Positions 16,317-26,262 of a DNA stretch of 64,000 nucleotides are shown here, in pieces (position 1 is the first letter of the stretch; each line of letters starts with the position of its first letter). The notes under the pieces were generated by a model. That model worked only from the letters and a program-made list of their open reading frames with translations. It searched no databases and was not told the origin of the DNA. This DNA is from Streptomyces sp. NBC_00513 (GTDB lineage Bacteria; Actinomycetota; Actinomycetes; Streptomycetales; Streptomycetaceae), in the NCBI RefSeq assembly GCF_041431415.1, contig NZ_CP107845.1:3968001-4032000 (forward strand), given 5' to 3'. A program made the translations under genes and the position numbers.

Positions 16317-17159
16317 ATGGGAGTCCTGAAGCGGTTCGAGCAGCGACTCGAAGGTCTGGTGAACGGCACCTTCGCCAAGGTGTTCAAGTCCGAGGTCCAG
16401 CCGGTGGAGATCGCCGGCGCCCTCCAGCGGGAGTGCGACAACAACGCCACCATCTGGAACCGCGAGCGGACCGTCGTACCCAACGACTTCATCGTGGAAC
16501 TCAGCGCCGGCGACTACGACCGCCTGAGTCCCTACTCCGGTCAGCTCGGCGACGAGCTCGCGGGCCTCGTCCGCGACTACGCCAAGCAGCAGCGCTACAG
16601 CTTCATGGGACCGATCAAGGTCCACCTGGAGAAGGCCGACGACCTCGACACGGGCCTCTACCGCGTCCGAAGCCGTACGCTCGCCTCCAGCACCTCCCAG
16701 TCAGGCGGCGGCCCCCTGGGGCAGGCCCCGGCTCCCGACAGCCCGCAGGGCGGATACGGGTACCCCCCGGTCGCCGCCCCGCCCATGCCCAGCGCCCCGC
16801 CCCCCGGCGGACCCGGCGCCCGCAGGACCGCCCCCGGCGGCCCCGGCGGAGCGGCTCCCATGACTTCCGGCGGCGGCACCACGCGCCGCTGGATCGAGAT
16901 CAACGGCACCCGCCATCAGATCTCGCGCGGCACGCTCGTACTCGGCCGAAGCACCGAGGCCGATGTGCGGATCGACGACCCCGGCGTTTCCCGCCGGCAC
17001 TGTGAGATCCGGACCGGAACGCCCCCGACGATCCAGGATCTGGGGTCCACCAACGGCATCGTGGTGGACGGGCAGCACACCACCCGCGCTACGCTCCGCG
17101 ACGGCTCGCGGATCGTCGTGGGCAGCACCACCATCATTTATCGGCAAGCCGAAGGGTGA
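16317..17159 (+). CDS. fhaA: FhaA-type FHA-domain protein (DUF3662 + FHA)
   Basis: Phosphothreonine-binding adaptor of 280 aa that in actinobacteria links PknB signalling to cell-wall synthesis. The N-terminal DUF3662 domain (about 1-115, MGVLKRFEQRLEGLVNGTFA) is followed by a Gly/Pro-rich linker and a C-terminal FHA domain with LGRSTEADVRIDDPGVSRRH and DLGSTNGIVVDG. The ATG at 16317 has GGAGGAGG in front. It heads fhaA-fhaB-pstP-rodA-pbpA-pknB, a conserved actinobacterial growth operon. Confidence 0.94.
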   Translation: MGVLKRFEQRLEGLVNGTFAKVFKSEVQPVEIAGALQRECDNNATIWNRERTVVPNDFIVELSAGDYDRLSPYSGQLGDELAGLVRDYAKQQRYSFMGPIKVHLEKADDLDTGLYRVRSRTLASSTSQSGGGPLGQAPAPDSPQGGYGYPPVAAPPMPSAPPPGGPGARRTAPGGPGGAAPMTSGGGTTRRWIEINGTRHQISRGTLVLGRSTEADVRIDDPGVSRRHCEIRTGTPPTIQDLGSTNGIVVDGQHTTRATLRDGSRIVVGSTTIIYRQAEG

Positions 17160-17169
17160 AGCGGGGGCA

Positions 17170-17667
17170 ATGTCAGAGCTGACCCTGACGGTCATGCGGT
17201 TGGGTTTCCTGGCCGTTTTGTGGCTGTTCGTCATCGTGGCCGTCCAGGTCATTCGCAGCGACCTCTTCGGAACGCGAGTCACGCAACGCGGCTCGCGCCG
17301 GGGCGGCGCCAACAGCGCTCCGCAACAGGCGGGGCGGCAATCCGCGCCACCACAGCAGCGCCAGCGGCGGGGTGCGCCGACCAAGCTGGTCGTCTCGGAG
17401 GGCACCCTCACGGGCACCACCGTGGCCCTCGCCGGGCAGACGATCACGCTGGGCCGCGCCCACGACTCCACGATCGTGCTGGACGACGACTACGCGTCGA
17501 GCCGTCATGCCAGGATCTACCCGGATCGTGACGGCCAGTGGATCGTCGAGGATCTCGGGTCCACCAACGGCACGTATCTCGACCGGACCCGGCTGACCAC
17601 CCCGACGCCCATCCCGCCGGGCGCCCCGATCCGCATCGGCAAGACCGTCATCGAGCTGCGGAAGTAG
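17170..17667 (+). CDS. fhaB: FhaB/FipA-type FHA-domain membrane protein
   Basis: Protein of 165 aa with one N-terminal membrane span (LGFLAVLWLFVIVAVQVI, about residues 11-28), a basic Gln-rich linker and a C-terminal FHA domain with TLGRAHDSTIVLDDDYASSRHARI and DLGSTNGTYLD. It binds phosphothreonine peptides, in related bacteria in coordination with PknA/PknB and divisome proteins. ATG at 17170 is 10 bp after fhaA. Confidence 0.93.
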   Translation: MSELTLTVMRLGFLAVLWLFVIVAVQVIRSDLFGTRVTQRGSRRGGANSAPQQAGRQSAPPQQRQRRGAPTKLVVSEGTLTGTTVALAGQTITLGRAHDSTIVLDDDYASSRHARIYPDRDGQWIVEDLGSTNGTYLDRTRLTTPTPIPPGAPIRIGKTVIELRK

Positions 17668-17811
17668 TACGAGAATGAGCGAGCGGAGCGAGCGAGCCGC
17701 GGCGGTCCGTCCCACCGGGGACTGCGACCGGAGCGCGCTCCCGACCGGAGGGTGGGCAGTGTGGCTCGAGACCGGTTGTACCCGGAGGCATCGTCGACAG
17801 GGCAGGTGCGC

Positions 17812-19275
17812 ATGAGTCTGTCCCTACGGTTCGCCGCCGGATCGCACAAGGGCATGATCCGCGAGGGGAACGAGGACTCCGGCTACGCCGGTCCCCGTCT
17901 CCTCGCCATCGCCGACGGCATGGGCGGCCAGGCCGCCGGTGAGGTCGCGAGCTCCGAGGTGATCTCCACGCTCGTGCAGCTCGACGACGACGTCCCGGGT
18001 TCCGACATCCTCACCGCGCTCAGCGTGGCCGTGCAGCGCGCCAACGACCAGTTGCGCGTCATGGTCGAGGAGGACCCCCAGCTCGAAGGCATGGGCACCA
18101 CGCTCACCGCCCTGCTGTGGACCGGTCAGCGACTCGGCCTCGTGCACGTCGGCGACTCGCGCGCCTACCTGCTCCGCGACGGCGTCCTCACCCAGATCAC
18201 CCAGGACCACACCTGGGTGCAACGGCTCGTCGACGAGGGCCGGATCACCGAAGAGGAAGCCACCACGCACCCGCAGCGCTCGCTGCTGATGCGTGCGCTC
18301 GGCAGCGGCGACATCGTCGAACCCGATCTGTCGATCCGCGAGGTCCGCGCCGGCGACCGCTACCTCATCTGCTCCGACGGGCTCTCCGGCGTGGTCTCCC
18401 ACCAGACCCTGGAAGAGACCCTCGCCGACTACCACGGCCCCCACGAGACCGTGCAGGCGCTGATCCAACTCGCCTTGCGCGGCGGCGGACCCGACAACAT
18501 CACCTGCATCGTCGCCGACGTCCTCGACACCGACAGCGGCGACACCCTGGCCGCCCAGATCAACGACAGCCCGGTCGTCGTGGGCGCGGTCGCCGAGAAC
18601 CAGCACCAGCTGTTCGACGGCAACGCCATGCAGACCCCGGCCGGCCGCGCCTCCGGGCTCGGCCGCCAGGCCTCCCCGCCCGCGGGTTCCTTCGGCCCTC
18701 CCGGCAGCGGTGAGGCCACCGGTTACGGCTACCCCGACCAGAACCAGGACCCGGGCCAGGGCGGCGGCGCGTACGGCGGCTTCGGCGAACCCGACGCCTA
18801 CGACGCCGAAGAGGACACGTACGACCACCCGCGCAGACGTCGCGGCAAAGGGCGCAAGTGGACCGTGCGCACGCTGCTCCTGCTGCTCGTGGCCGGGCTC
18901 GTCGGCGGCGGCGTGTACGCCGGCCACCGGTGGACGCAGACCCAGTTCTACGTGGGCGTCAAGGACGAGCACGTCGCGCTGTACCGCGGCATCAACCAGA
19001 ACCTCGCGTGGATCCACCTCTCGAAGGTCGAGGCGGATCACCCCGACATCGAACTCAAGTACCTGCCGCCCTTCAAGCGCAAGCAGGTCGAGGCCACCAT
19101 CAGCGAGGACAGCCTCGACGGAGCACGTCAGAAGATCGACGAGCTCACCGCGCAGGTGTCCGCCTGCAAGAAGGACGAAGCCCGCCGCGCCGCCGAGGCG
19201 AAGCCCAGCACGACACCCGGCCCCAGCCTGACTGCCGCCGAGCAGCAACTGGCCGGCCAGTGCGAAAAGCAGTAG
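17812..19275 (+). CDS. pstP: PP2C-family serine/threonine phosphatase PstP
   Basis: Membrane-anchored Mn-dependent phosphatase of 487 aa that reverses PknB-type phosphorylation. PP2C motifs include the metal-binding EGNEDS and ADGMGGQAAGE near the N-terminus and SDGLSGV and GGPDNITCIVADV later in the domain. A Gly/Asp-rich linker leads to a membrane span at about residues 353-375 (TLLLLLVAGLVGGGVYAGH), then an extracytoplasmic C-terminus. The ATG at 17812 is favoured (AGGGCAGG upstream); an in-frame GTG at 17752 is an alternative. The 144-bp gap before it carries short gagcgagc repeats. Confidence 0.93.
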   Translation: MSLSLRFAAGSHKGMIREGNEDSGYAGPRLLAIADGMGGQAAGEVASSEVISTLVQLDDDVPGSDILTALSVAVQRANDQLRVMVEEDPQLEGMGTTLTALLWTGQRLGLVHVGDSRAYLLRDGVLTQITQDHTWVQRLVDEGRITEEEATTHPQRSLLMRALGSGDIVEPDLSIREVRAGDRYLICSDGLSGVVSHQTLEETLADYHGPHETVQALIQLALRGGGPDNITCIVADVLDTDSGDTLAAQINDSPVVVGAVAENQHQLFDGNAMQTPAGRASGLGRQASPPAGSFGPPGSGEATGYGYPDQNQDPGQGGGAYGGFGEPDAYDAEEDTYDHPRRRRGKGRKWTVRTLLLLLVAGLVGGGVYAGHRWTQTQFYVGVKDEHVALYRGINQNLAWIHLSKVEADHPDIELKYLPPFKRKQVEATISEDSLDGARQKIDELTAQVSACKKDEARRAAEAKPSTTPGPSLTAAEQQLAGQCEKQ

Positions 19276-19306
19276 AGATACGCGGGCGCAGGGGGCCTGC
19301 CACACC

Positions 19307-20731
19307 ATGAGCGTTGTCACCAACACGACCACCATCGGCGCCATCGAGGCTCCGAGCCGGCGGAACACCGAGCTCCTGCTGCTCGGCTTCGCCGTGGTCA
19401 TCCCGATCTTCGCCTACGCCAATGTGGGCCTGGCCATGAACGGCTCCCTGCCCCCGGGCATGGTGGCCTACGGCCTCGGCCTCGGCGTCCTGGCCGGTCT
19501 CGCGCATGTCGCCGTGCGTCGCTACGCGAAGTACGCCGACCCGCTGCTGCTGCCGCTCGCCACCCTGCTCAACGGCCTCGGGTTGGTGCTGATCTACCGG
19601 CTCGACCAGTCCGAGCGGCTCCAGAACCTCGCGAAGCGGAGCTTCGGCGCGTTCTCCGAGTCGGCGCCGCGGCAGATGATGTACACGGCGATGGCCCTGG
19701 CCATGTTCGTGGGCGTGCTGCTGGTCCTCAAGGACCACCGCGTGCTCCAGCGGTTCACGTACATCTCGATGGCGGCCGCGCTGGTCCTGCTGATCCTGCC
19801 CGTCGTCCCGGGCCTCGGCGCCGACGTCTTCGGCGCGAAGATCTGGATCAGCGTCGGCGGCTTCTCCATCCAGCCGGGCGAGTTCGCGAAGATCGTCATC
19901 GCGATCTTCTTCGCTGGCTACCTGATGGTCAAGCGTGACGCCCTGGCCCTGGCCAGCCGCCGCTTCATGGGTCTCTACCTGCCGCGCGGCCGCGACCTCG
20001 GCCCGATCCTGATGATCTGGGCGATGAGCCTGCTCGTCCTCATCTTCGAGAACGACCTCGGCACCTCGCTGCTGTTCTTCGGCATGTTCGTGATCATGCT
20101 GTACGTCGCCACCGAGCGCACGAGCTGGATCGTCATCGGTCTGCTCATGTCCGTCGGCGGCGCCGTCGTCGTCGGCACCACCGCGAGCCACGTCAAGGCC
20201 CGTGTGGACGCCTGGCTCGACCCCTTCGCCTGCTACGCCAAGTCCGGGGCCTGCGAGCAGGTCGGCCAGTCGATCATGAGCTTCGGTTCCGGTGGCGTGC
20301 TCGGCACCGGTTGGGGACAGGGCAACTCCGACCTGATCGGCTTCGCCGCCAACTCCGACTTCATCTTCTCCACGGTCGGCGAAGAACTCGGCCTGGCCGG
20401 CGTGATGGCCTTCCTCCTGATCTACGGCCTGATCATCGAGCGCGGTGCCCGCACCGCCCTCGCCGCCCGGGACCCCTTCGGCAAGCTGTTCGCCATCGGT
20501 CTCTCCGGCGCCTTCGCCATCCAGATCTTCGTCGTCGCCGGCGGTGTCATGGGCCTCATCCCCCTGACCGGCATGACGATGCCCTTCCTCGCGTCGGGCG
20601 GCTCCTCCGTCCTCGCGAACTGGGTCCTCATCGCCATCCTCATCCGGATCAGCGACACCGCACGGCGTCCCGCTCCGTCCCCCGCTCCGTCCCCCGACTC
20701 CGAGATGACACAGGTGGTTCGTCCGTCATGA
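19307..20731 (+). CDS. rodA: FtsW/RodA/SpoVE-family peptidoglycan glycosyltransferase
   Basis: SEDS-family polytopic glycosyltransferase (474 aa) polymerising lipid II. Recognisable SEDS features are WISVGGFSIQPGEFAKI, the ENDLGTSLLFFG segment, and the C-terminal GQGNSDLIGFAANSDFIFSTVGEELG and PLTGMTMPFLASGGSS loops. Roughly ten membrane spans are visible. It overlaps the pbpA start in ATGA, so SEDS polymerase and transpeptidase are made as a coupled pair. Confidence 0.95.
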   Translation: MSVVTNTTTIGAIEAPSRRNTELLLLGFAVVIPIFAYANVGLAMNGSLPPGMVAYGLGLGVLAGLAHVAVRRYAKYADPLLLPLATLLNGLGLVLIYRLDQSERLQNLAKRSFGAFSESAPRQMMYTAMALAMFVGVLLVLKDHRVLQRFTYISMAAALVLLILPVVPGLGADVFGAKIWISVGGFSIQPGEFAKIVIAIFFAGYLMVKRDALALASRRFMGLYLPRGRDLGPILMIWAMSLLVLIFENDLGTSLLFFGMFVIMLYVATERTSWIVIGLLMSVGGAVVVGTTASHVKARVDAWLDPFACYAKSGACEQVGQSIMSFGSGGVLGTGWGQGNSDLIGFAANSDFIFSTVGEELGLAGVMAFLLIYGLIIERGARTALAARDPFGKLFAIGLSGAFAIQIFVVAGGVMGLIPLTGMTMPFLASGGSSVLANWVLIAILIRISDTARRPAPSPAPSPDSEMTQVVRPS

Positions 20732-22188
20732 ACAAGCCCCTGCGTCGCATCTCGCTGTTCTGCGGGCTCCTCGTCCTCGCGCTGCTCGTGCGGACCAACT
20801 GGTTGCAGTACGTCCAGGCCGAGGACCTCAGCACGCGCAAGGAGAACCGCCGGGTCCAGATCGCCCAGTACGCCACGGAGCGCGGCAACATCATCGTCGA
20901 GGGCAAGCCGATCACCGGCTCCTCCGTGACCGACGGCAGCGACTTCAAGTACAAGCGCACCTACCTCGACGGCCCCCTGTGGGCGCCCGTCACCGGGTAC
21001 GCCTCGCAGGCGTTCGGCTCGACGCAGTTGGAGAGCCTCGACGACGGCATCCTCACCGGCAACGACGACCGGCTGTTCTTCGACCGCACCATCGGCATGT
21101 TCACCGGCGAGAAGAAGGCCGGCGGCAATGTCATCACCACCCTGAACGCCGCCGCGCAGAAGGCCGCGTTCAAGCAGCTGGGCAACAAGAAGGGTGCCGT
21201 CGCGGCGCTCGACCCGCGCACGGGCGCCATCCTGGCCCTGGTCAGCACCCCCTCGTACGACCCGTCCAGCTTCGCCGGCTTCTCGAAGAACGACGAGAAG
21301 GCCTGGGTCCAGCTGAAGGACAGCGAGGACAAGAACCTGGTCAACCGCGCCCTGCGCGAGACCTACCCGCCGGGCTCCACCTTCAAGGTGGTCACGGCCG
21401 CGGCCGCCCTGGAGAACAACGTGGTGAGCGACATCAACGCCGCCACGGACACTCCCGAGCCGTACATGCTGCCCGGCACCCGGACCCCGATGGTCAACCA
21501 CGCGAGCGGCTGCGAGAAGGCGACGCTGAACTTCGCGCTCCAGGTCTCCTGCAACTCCGTGTTCGCGAACATGGGCGACAAGGTCGGCCGCGACAAGATG
21601 GTCGAGACCGCCGAGAAGTTCGGCTTCAACAGCACCGTCGACACCCCGGTCCGCGCCTTCGCCAGCGTCTACGACAAGACGATGGGCAAGGACGGCAACG
21701 CGCAGAGCTCCATCGGCCAGTTCAACACCGCCGCCACCCCGCTCCAGATGGCCATGGTCACCGCCGCCATCGCGAACGACGGCAAGCTGATGAAGCCGTA
21801 CATGGTCGACCAGCTGACCGCTCCCAATATCGACACCGTCGAGAAGCACGAGCCGCAGGAGATGAGCCGCCCGCTCTCCCCGGCGAACGCGCAGAAGGTC
21901 CAGCAGATGATGGTCAACGTCGTCGAGAAGGGCACGGGCACCCCGGCCAAGATCAAGGACGTCGTCGTCGGCGGCAAGACCGGCACCGCCCAGCACGGCG
22001 AGAAGAACGCCAAGCGCCCCTACGCCTGGTTCATCTCCTACGCCGAGAAGCCCGACGGCACCTCGCCCGTCGCCGTCGCCGTCGTGATCGAGGACAGCGC
22101 CGCCGAACGCGAGGACATCAGCGGCGGCGGCCTGGCCGCGCCCGTCGCGAAGGCCGTCATGGAAGCCGTACTGAAGAGCAACCGATGA
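20728..22188 (+). CDS. pbpA: Class B penicillin-binding protein (PbpA)
   Basis: D,D-transpeptidase of 486 aa, partner of the preceding RodA-type polymerase. An N-terminal membrane anchor (ISLFCGLLVLALLVRTNW) precedes a dimerisation region and the penicillin-binding domain with STFK (Ser at about 217), SCN and KTGT (Lys at about 417). The ATG overlaps the rodA stop. Length fits actinobacterial PbpA. Confidence 0.95.
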   Translation: MNKPLRRISLFCGLLVLALLVRTNWLQYVQAEDLSTRKENRRVQIAQYATERGNIIVEGKPITGSSVTDGSDFKYKRTYLDGPLWAPVTGYASQAFGSTQLESLDDGILTGNDDRLFFDRTIGMFTGEKKAGGNVITTLNAAAQKAAFKQLGNKKGAVAALDPRTGAILALVSTPSYDPSSFAGFSKNDEKAWVQLKDSEDKNLVNRALRETYPPGSTFKVVTAAAALENNVVSDINAATDTPEPYMLPGTRTPMVNHASGCEKATLNFALQVSCNSVFANMGDKVGRDKMVETAEKFGFNSTVDTPVRAFASVYDKTMGKDGNAQSSIGQFNTAATPLQMAMVTAAIANDGKLMKPYMVDQLTAPNIDTVEKHEPQEMSRPLSPANAQKVQQMMVNVVEKGTGTPAKIKDVVVGGKTGTAQHGEKNAKRPYAWFISYAEKPDGTSPVAVAVVIEDSAAEREDISGGGLAAPVAKAVMEAVLKSNR

Positions 22189-22380
22189 GCGTCCGCCGGC
22201 ACGGCGGGGAGGGTGATCCGGACCACTGATCCGGTCCGGATCGGAGCGTACGGTACCGGTCGGGTATCAGCCTGTGGTCACGAACCGATCACCCACGATC
22301 GGCCGGTAGCCTTTGCGCGAACAGCACACCGCCGGACCACACACCGGTGCGGTCGGGACTGACGGAGAGGGCTGCAAGTT

Positions 22381-24420
22381 ATGGAAGAGCCGCGTCGCCT
22401 CGGCGGCCGGTACGAGCTGAGCCACGTGCTCGGCCGCGGTGGCATGGCCGAGGTCTACCTCGGCCACGACACCCGGCTCGGCCGTACCGTCGCCGTGAAG
22501 ACCCTGCGAGCGGACCTCGCCCGCGACCCGTCCTTCCAGGCCCGGTTCCGCCGCGAGGCCCAGTCCGCCGCGTCGCTCAACCACCCGGCGATCGTCGCCG
22601 TCTACGACACCGGCGAGGACTACGTCGACAACATCTCCATCCCGTACATCGTGATGGAGTACGTCGACGGATCCACCCTGCGCGAGCTGCTGCACTCCGG
22701 ACGCAAGCTGCTGCCCGAGCGCACGCTCGAAATGTGCATCGGCATCCTCCAGGCCCTGGAGTACTCCCACCGCGCCGGCATCGTGCACCGCGACATCAAG
22801 CCCGCGAACGTGATGCTGACCCGCACCGGCCAGGTCAAGGTCATGGACTTCGGCATCGCCCGCGCCATGGGCGACTCAGGCATGACCATGACGCAGACCG
22901 CCGCCGTCATCGGCACCGCCCAGTACCTCTCCCCGGAGCAGGCCAAGGGCGAGCAGGTCGACGCCCGCTCCGACCTCTACTCGGCCGGCTGCCTGCTGTA
23001 CGAACTGCTCTGCGTCCGGCCCCCGTTCGTCGGTGACTCCCCCGTGGCCGTCGCCTACCAGCACGTCCGGGAAGAGCCGCAGCCCCCGTCGAACTTCGAC
23101 CCCGAGATCACGCCCGTGATGGACGCCATCGTCCTCAAGGCCCTGGTCAAGGACCCCGACTACCGCTACCAGTCCGCCGACGAGATGCGGGCGGACATCG
23201 AGGCCTGCCTCGACGGCCAGCCCGTCACCGCGACCGCCTCCATGGGCGCGGCCGGCTACGGCTACCCCGACCAGGGCGGCTACGGCCACCAGGGGGGCTA
23301 CGACCAGCCCACCACCGCCCTGCGCTCGGCGGACTCCGGCCAGACCTCGATGATGCCGCCGGCGGGTTCGGGCGGCGGCGGTTACGGATACGGCGACCAG
23401 GGCGGCTACGACCAGGGGCACGGCCGCCGGCCGCAGAAGAAGAGCCGCGCCTCGACGGTCCTGCTGGTCCTGGCGGGCGTCCTCGTCCTGGTCGGCGCCA
23501 TCCTCATCGGCAGGACCATCTTCGACGGGAACGCCGACAACCGGGCCAGCGTGCCCAAGCTGATCGGCGACACCCTGGTCGCGGCGCAGGAACGGGGCAA
23601 GAACATCGGCCTCCAGGTGGTCCAGGGCGGCGAGATGAAGTGCGACAACCAGCCGAAGGGCAAGATCTGCGAGCAGGATCCGGCCGCCGACACCAAGGTG
23701 GACAAGGGCAGCAGCGTCACGGTCAAGATCTCCTCGGGCGCGCCCCCGGTGGCCGTCATCGACGTGCGCCGCCTGGCGTTCGACAAGGCCGAGGCGGACC
23801 TGAAGGCCAAGGGCTTCGAGGTCCAGAAGAAGACCGTGGAGTCCGACCAGCCCGCGGGCATCGTCCTCGATCAGGACCCGAAGTCGGGCACCGAGGCCGA
23901 GAAGGGTTCCACGGTCACGCTGACGGTGGCCAAGGAGTTCTCGAAGGCCACGGTCCCGGACCTCGCCGGCAAGAACCAGGCCCAGGCCGCGAAGGCCCTC
24001 CAGGACGCCAAGCTGAAGCTGGGCAGCGTCACCGAGGAGGACGCCCCCGCCGGCACGCCGGCGAAGACGGTCTTCAAGCAGCAGTACAAGGCGGGCGAGA
24101 GCCTGGACAAGGACACCACGGTCAACATCACCATCGCCAAGGAGCAGGTGGCCCCGGTCGCCGTTCCGACGCTGACCGGCCAGACCGTGGGCCAGGCGAA
24201 GCAGACCCTCCAGGGGGTCGGCCTGTCCTTCGGCGCGGTCCTCAGCGGTCCGTCCGAGGACGACGCCGTGGTGTTCGACTCCAACCCCGGCGTCGGCAGC
24301 CAGGTCCCGGCGGGCACCGTCATCAACGTCCGCACCTTCCCCAAGGGCGGCGGGGGCAACGGGGGCAACGGCGGCAACAACGGCGGCAACGGGGGCTTCA
24401 TCGGCGGTCTCGGCCGCTGA
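22381..24420 (+). CDS. pknB: PASTA-domain Ser/Thr protein kinase (PknB-type)
   Basis: Receptor kinase of 679 aa that senses muropeptides or lipid II through extracellular PASTA repeats. The cytoplasmic kinase domain has the P-loop GRGGMAEVY, Lys40 in VAVK, the catalytic HRDIKPAN (Asp near 138) and DFGIA. A Gly/Tyr-rich linker with DQGGY repeats leads to the membrane span STVLLVLAGVLVLVGAILI, then four PASTA repeats (each with a V-P/D-x-x-G-type start). The C-terminus is a glycine/asparagine-rich tail. It is 192 bp after pbpA, so it may have its own promoter as well as operon read-through. Confidence 0.95.
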   Translation: MEEPRRLGGRYELSHVLGRGGMAEVYLGHDTRLGRTVAVKTLRADLARDPSFQARFRREAQSAASLNHPAIVAVYDTGEDYVDNISIPYIVMEYVDGSTLRELLHSGRKLLPERTLEMCIGILQALEYSHRAGIVHRDIKPANVMLTRTGQVKVMDFGIARAMGDSGMTMTQTAAVIGTAQYLSPEQAKGEQVDARSDLYSAGCLLYELLCVRPPFVGDSPVAVAYQHVREEPQPPSNFDPEITPVMDAIVLKALVKDPDYRYQSADEMRADIEACLDGQPVTATASMGAAGYGYPDQGGYGHQGGYDQPTTALRSADSGQTSMMPPAGSGGGGYGYGDQGGYDQGHGRRPQKKSRASTVLLVLAGVLVLVGAILIGRTIFDGNADNRASVPKLIGDTLVAAQERGKNIGLQVVQGGEMKCDNQPKGKICEQDPAADTKVDKGSSVTVKISSGAPPVAVIDVRRLAFDKAEADLKAKGFEVQKKTVESDQPAGIVLDQDPKSGTEAEKGSTVTLTVAKEFSKATVPDLAGKNQAQAAKALQDAKLKLGSVTEEDAPAGTPAKTVFKQQYKAGESLDKDTTVNITIAKEQVAPVAVPTLTGQTVGQAKQTLQGVGLSFGAVLSGPSEDDAVVFDSNPGVGSQVPAGTVINVRTFPKGGGGNGGNGGNNGGNGGFIGGLGR

Positions 24421-24450
24421 TCGACGCCGCCCCGCCGGGGCGACACTCGA

Positions 24451-24491
24451 AGGGCCCGGCCCCCTCCCATCGGGAGGGGGCCGGGCCCTTT
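24451..24491. terminator. Terminator after pknB
   Basis: Perfect 18-bp GC-rich stem with loop atc, followed by ttcg. It separates pknB from the convergent sortase gene and probably works in both directions. Confidence 0.85.
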
Positions 24492-24584
24492 CGTCACTTG
24501 CGCCCCAGGGGCGCCCACAGGGCCCTTCCAGGGCCGTCCGGGGGCATCCCGGGAGATGGGGGCCCGGGGGGCCGGGGCGGGACG

Positions 24585-25322
24585 TCAGCGCAGTTCCGCC
24601 GGCGGGGTGCGGTCGCCGTCCACCTTCTCGGTCCGCTGCAACTCGCCCCAGACGATGTACCGGTACTTCGAGGTGTACACCGGTGTGCAGGTGGTGAGCG
24701 TGATGTAGCGGCCGGCGACGGTCCGGCCCGACTCCTTCGGGATCGGGCTGAGCACGTCCACGTTGTACTTCGAGGTCTGGCGCAGCTCCGCGAAGACCTT
24801 GTACACGTACCAGGTGTCGCGCGTCTCGAAGACGATCGCGTCGCCGTCGCGCAGCTTGTCGATGTTGTGGAACTTGGCGCCGTGCCCGTCCCGGTGCGCC
24901 GCCAGCGAGAAGTTGCCCTTGGCGTCCCACGGCAGCGCGGACTTGACCGGCTCCGTGTAGTAGCCGGCGACCCCGTCGTTCAGGACGTCCGGGGCGATGC
25001 CCGGCTTGACCAGCACCTCGCCGTTCTTCATCGCGGGCACGTGCAGGAAGCCGATGCCGCCCTGGGTGTCGAGCGCCCCCGGCGCGGCGGGCTTCTGGTC
25101 GGAGGGAGCGGGCGAGCGCTGCCACTGCTCGCGGACGGCGTCGCCCTTGGCCGACGCGTGCCGGTCGGCGAGCACGTTCGTCCACCACAGCGAGTAGGCC
25201 ACGAACAGGCCCAGGACCAGTCCGACCGTGATCAGGAGTTCGCCCAGCAGGCTCAGGAAACCGGCGAGCACACCGCGGTTGCGGCTCGGCGGTGCGGAAC
25301 GGCGACGGCGGGCACGAGACAC
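24585..25322 (-). CDS. Class E sortase
   Basis: Membrane cysteine transpeptidase of 245 aa that anchors surface proteins such as LAxTG-type chaplins in Streptomyces. After a basic N-terminus and one membrane span (ELLITVGLVLGLFVAYSLWW), the sortase barrel carries the catalytic His in AAHRDGHG, Cys in TLTTCTP and Arg in SKYRYIVWG. GTG start at 25322. It is the last of a minus-strand run of three paralogous sortases. Confidence 0.92.
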   Translation of the reverse strand: MSRARRRRSAPPSRNRGVLAGFLSLLGELLITVGLVLGLFVAYSLWWTNVLADRHASAKGDAVREQWQRSPAPSDQKPAAPGALDTQGGIGFLHVPAMKNGEVLVKPGIAPDVLNDGVAGYYTEPVKSALPWDAKGNFSLAAHRDGHGAKFHNIDKLRDGDAIVFETRDTWYVYKVFAELRQTSKYNVDVLSPIPKESGRTVAGRYITLTTCTPVYTSKYRYIVWGELQRTEKVDGDRTPPAELR

Positions 25323-25440
25323 TGCGGATTCGTCCTCTACGACGTACGAGCGGTCAGGCGGCTCTTCACGGGCCCTCGCGGGCCCCGCCGGCTCTCCGGG
25401 GGCTCTTGGTTACGGGCTCTCACGGACTCTCACGGGGCTC

Positions 25441-26262
25441 TCACGGGCTCTTCAGCGCGGGCGGAACGCCCTGGCTGCGGGGGCGTTCCTCGACCATCCT
25501 GCCCCATACGATCATCCGGTAGGTGCTGGTGAACTCGGGGGTGCAGGTCGTCAGTGTGAGGTACCGGCCCGGGGTCGTGAAGCCGGAACCCTCCGGCACC
25601 GGCTTGATCACCGACACGTTCGCGGGCGAGGTCTGCGCCAACGCCGAGGTCATCTCGTACGTGTAGTACGCGTCCCGCGTCTCCACCACGATCGGGTCGC
25701 CGGGCACCAGCTTGTTGATGTAGCGGAACGGCTCCCCGTGGGTGTTCCGGTGTCCGGCCACCGCGAAGTTGCCCTGCTTGTCCGCCGGCATCGCCGTCTT
25801 CAGGGAGCCTTCGGAGTAGTGCCCGACCAGCCCCTTGTCCAGCACCTTGGGCTTGCTGATGCCCTCGGCCACCGGCACCTTCACGTCCAGCTTCGGGATG
25901 TACATGATCGCGAACCCCTGTCCCGGCTCGAAGGCCTCGACCTGCGGCGCGGCGGCGGCGCCCGGGTTGCGTTCCCAGTTCTGCCGCAGCGATCCGGCGG
26001 CTCCGTCCACCGCCCGTTCCGCCAGCAGGTTCGTGTACCAGAGCTGGTAGGTGACGAACAGCAGCATCACGAGGCCCGTCGTGATGAACAGCTCCCCGAG
26101 CGCCCGGGTGAGCACCACCAGCGGGCCGCCCGAGCGTGGGGGCCGACGCCGGCGCCCGCCCCGCCTGCGCCCCCGCGCGTGGGAGCGCTTCGCGGCCTCC
26201 TGCGCCGCCCTGCGCCGCGCGGCCCGTCCCTCCGTGGGCACGGACGGCGCGACCGCCGTCAC
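25441..26262 (-). CDS. Class E sortase
   Basis: Second sortase of 273 aa. The very Arg-rich N-terminus precedes a membrane span (ELFITTGLVMLLFVTYQLWY). Catalytic residues lie in VAGHRNTHGEP (His), TLTTCTP (Cys) and STYRMIVWG (Arg). The GTG overlaps the pabA stop by a GTGA junction, so it is co-translated with pabA. The 118 bp to the next sortase hold several ggctctcacg-like direct repeats. Confidence 0.92.
   Translation of the reverse strand: MTAVAPSVPTEGRAARRRAAQEAAKRSHARGRRRGGRRRRPPRSGGPLVVLTRALGELFITTGLVMLLFVTYQLWYTNLLAERAVDGAAGSLRQNWERNPGAAAAPQVEAFEPGQGFAIMYIPKLDVKVPVAEGISKPKVLDKGLVGHYSEGSLKTAMPADKQGNFAVAGHRNTHGEPFRYINKLVPGDPIVVETRDAYYTYEMTSALAQTSPANVSVIKPVPEGSGFTTPGRYLTLTTCTPEFTSTYRMIVWGRMVEERPRSQGVPPALKSP

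Noticed and set aside
22185..22229. Tiny ORF of 14 codons overlapping the pbpA stop by ATGA
   Set aside because: It ends after 14 residues and shows no feature beyond the coupled start; likely coincidental.
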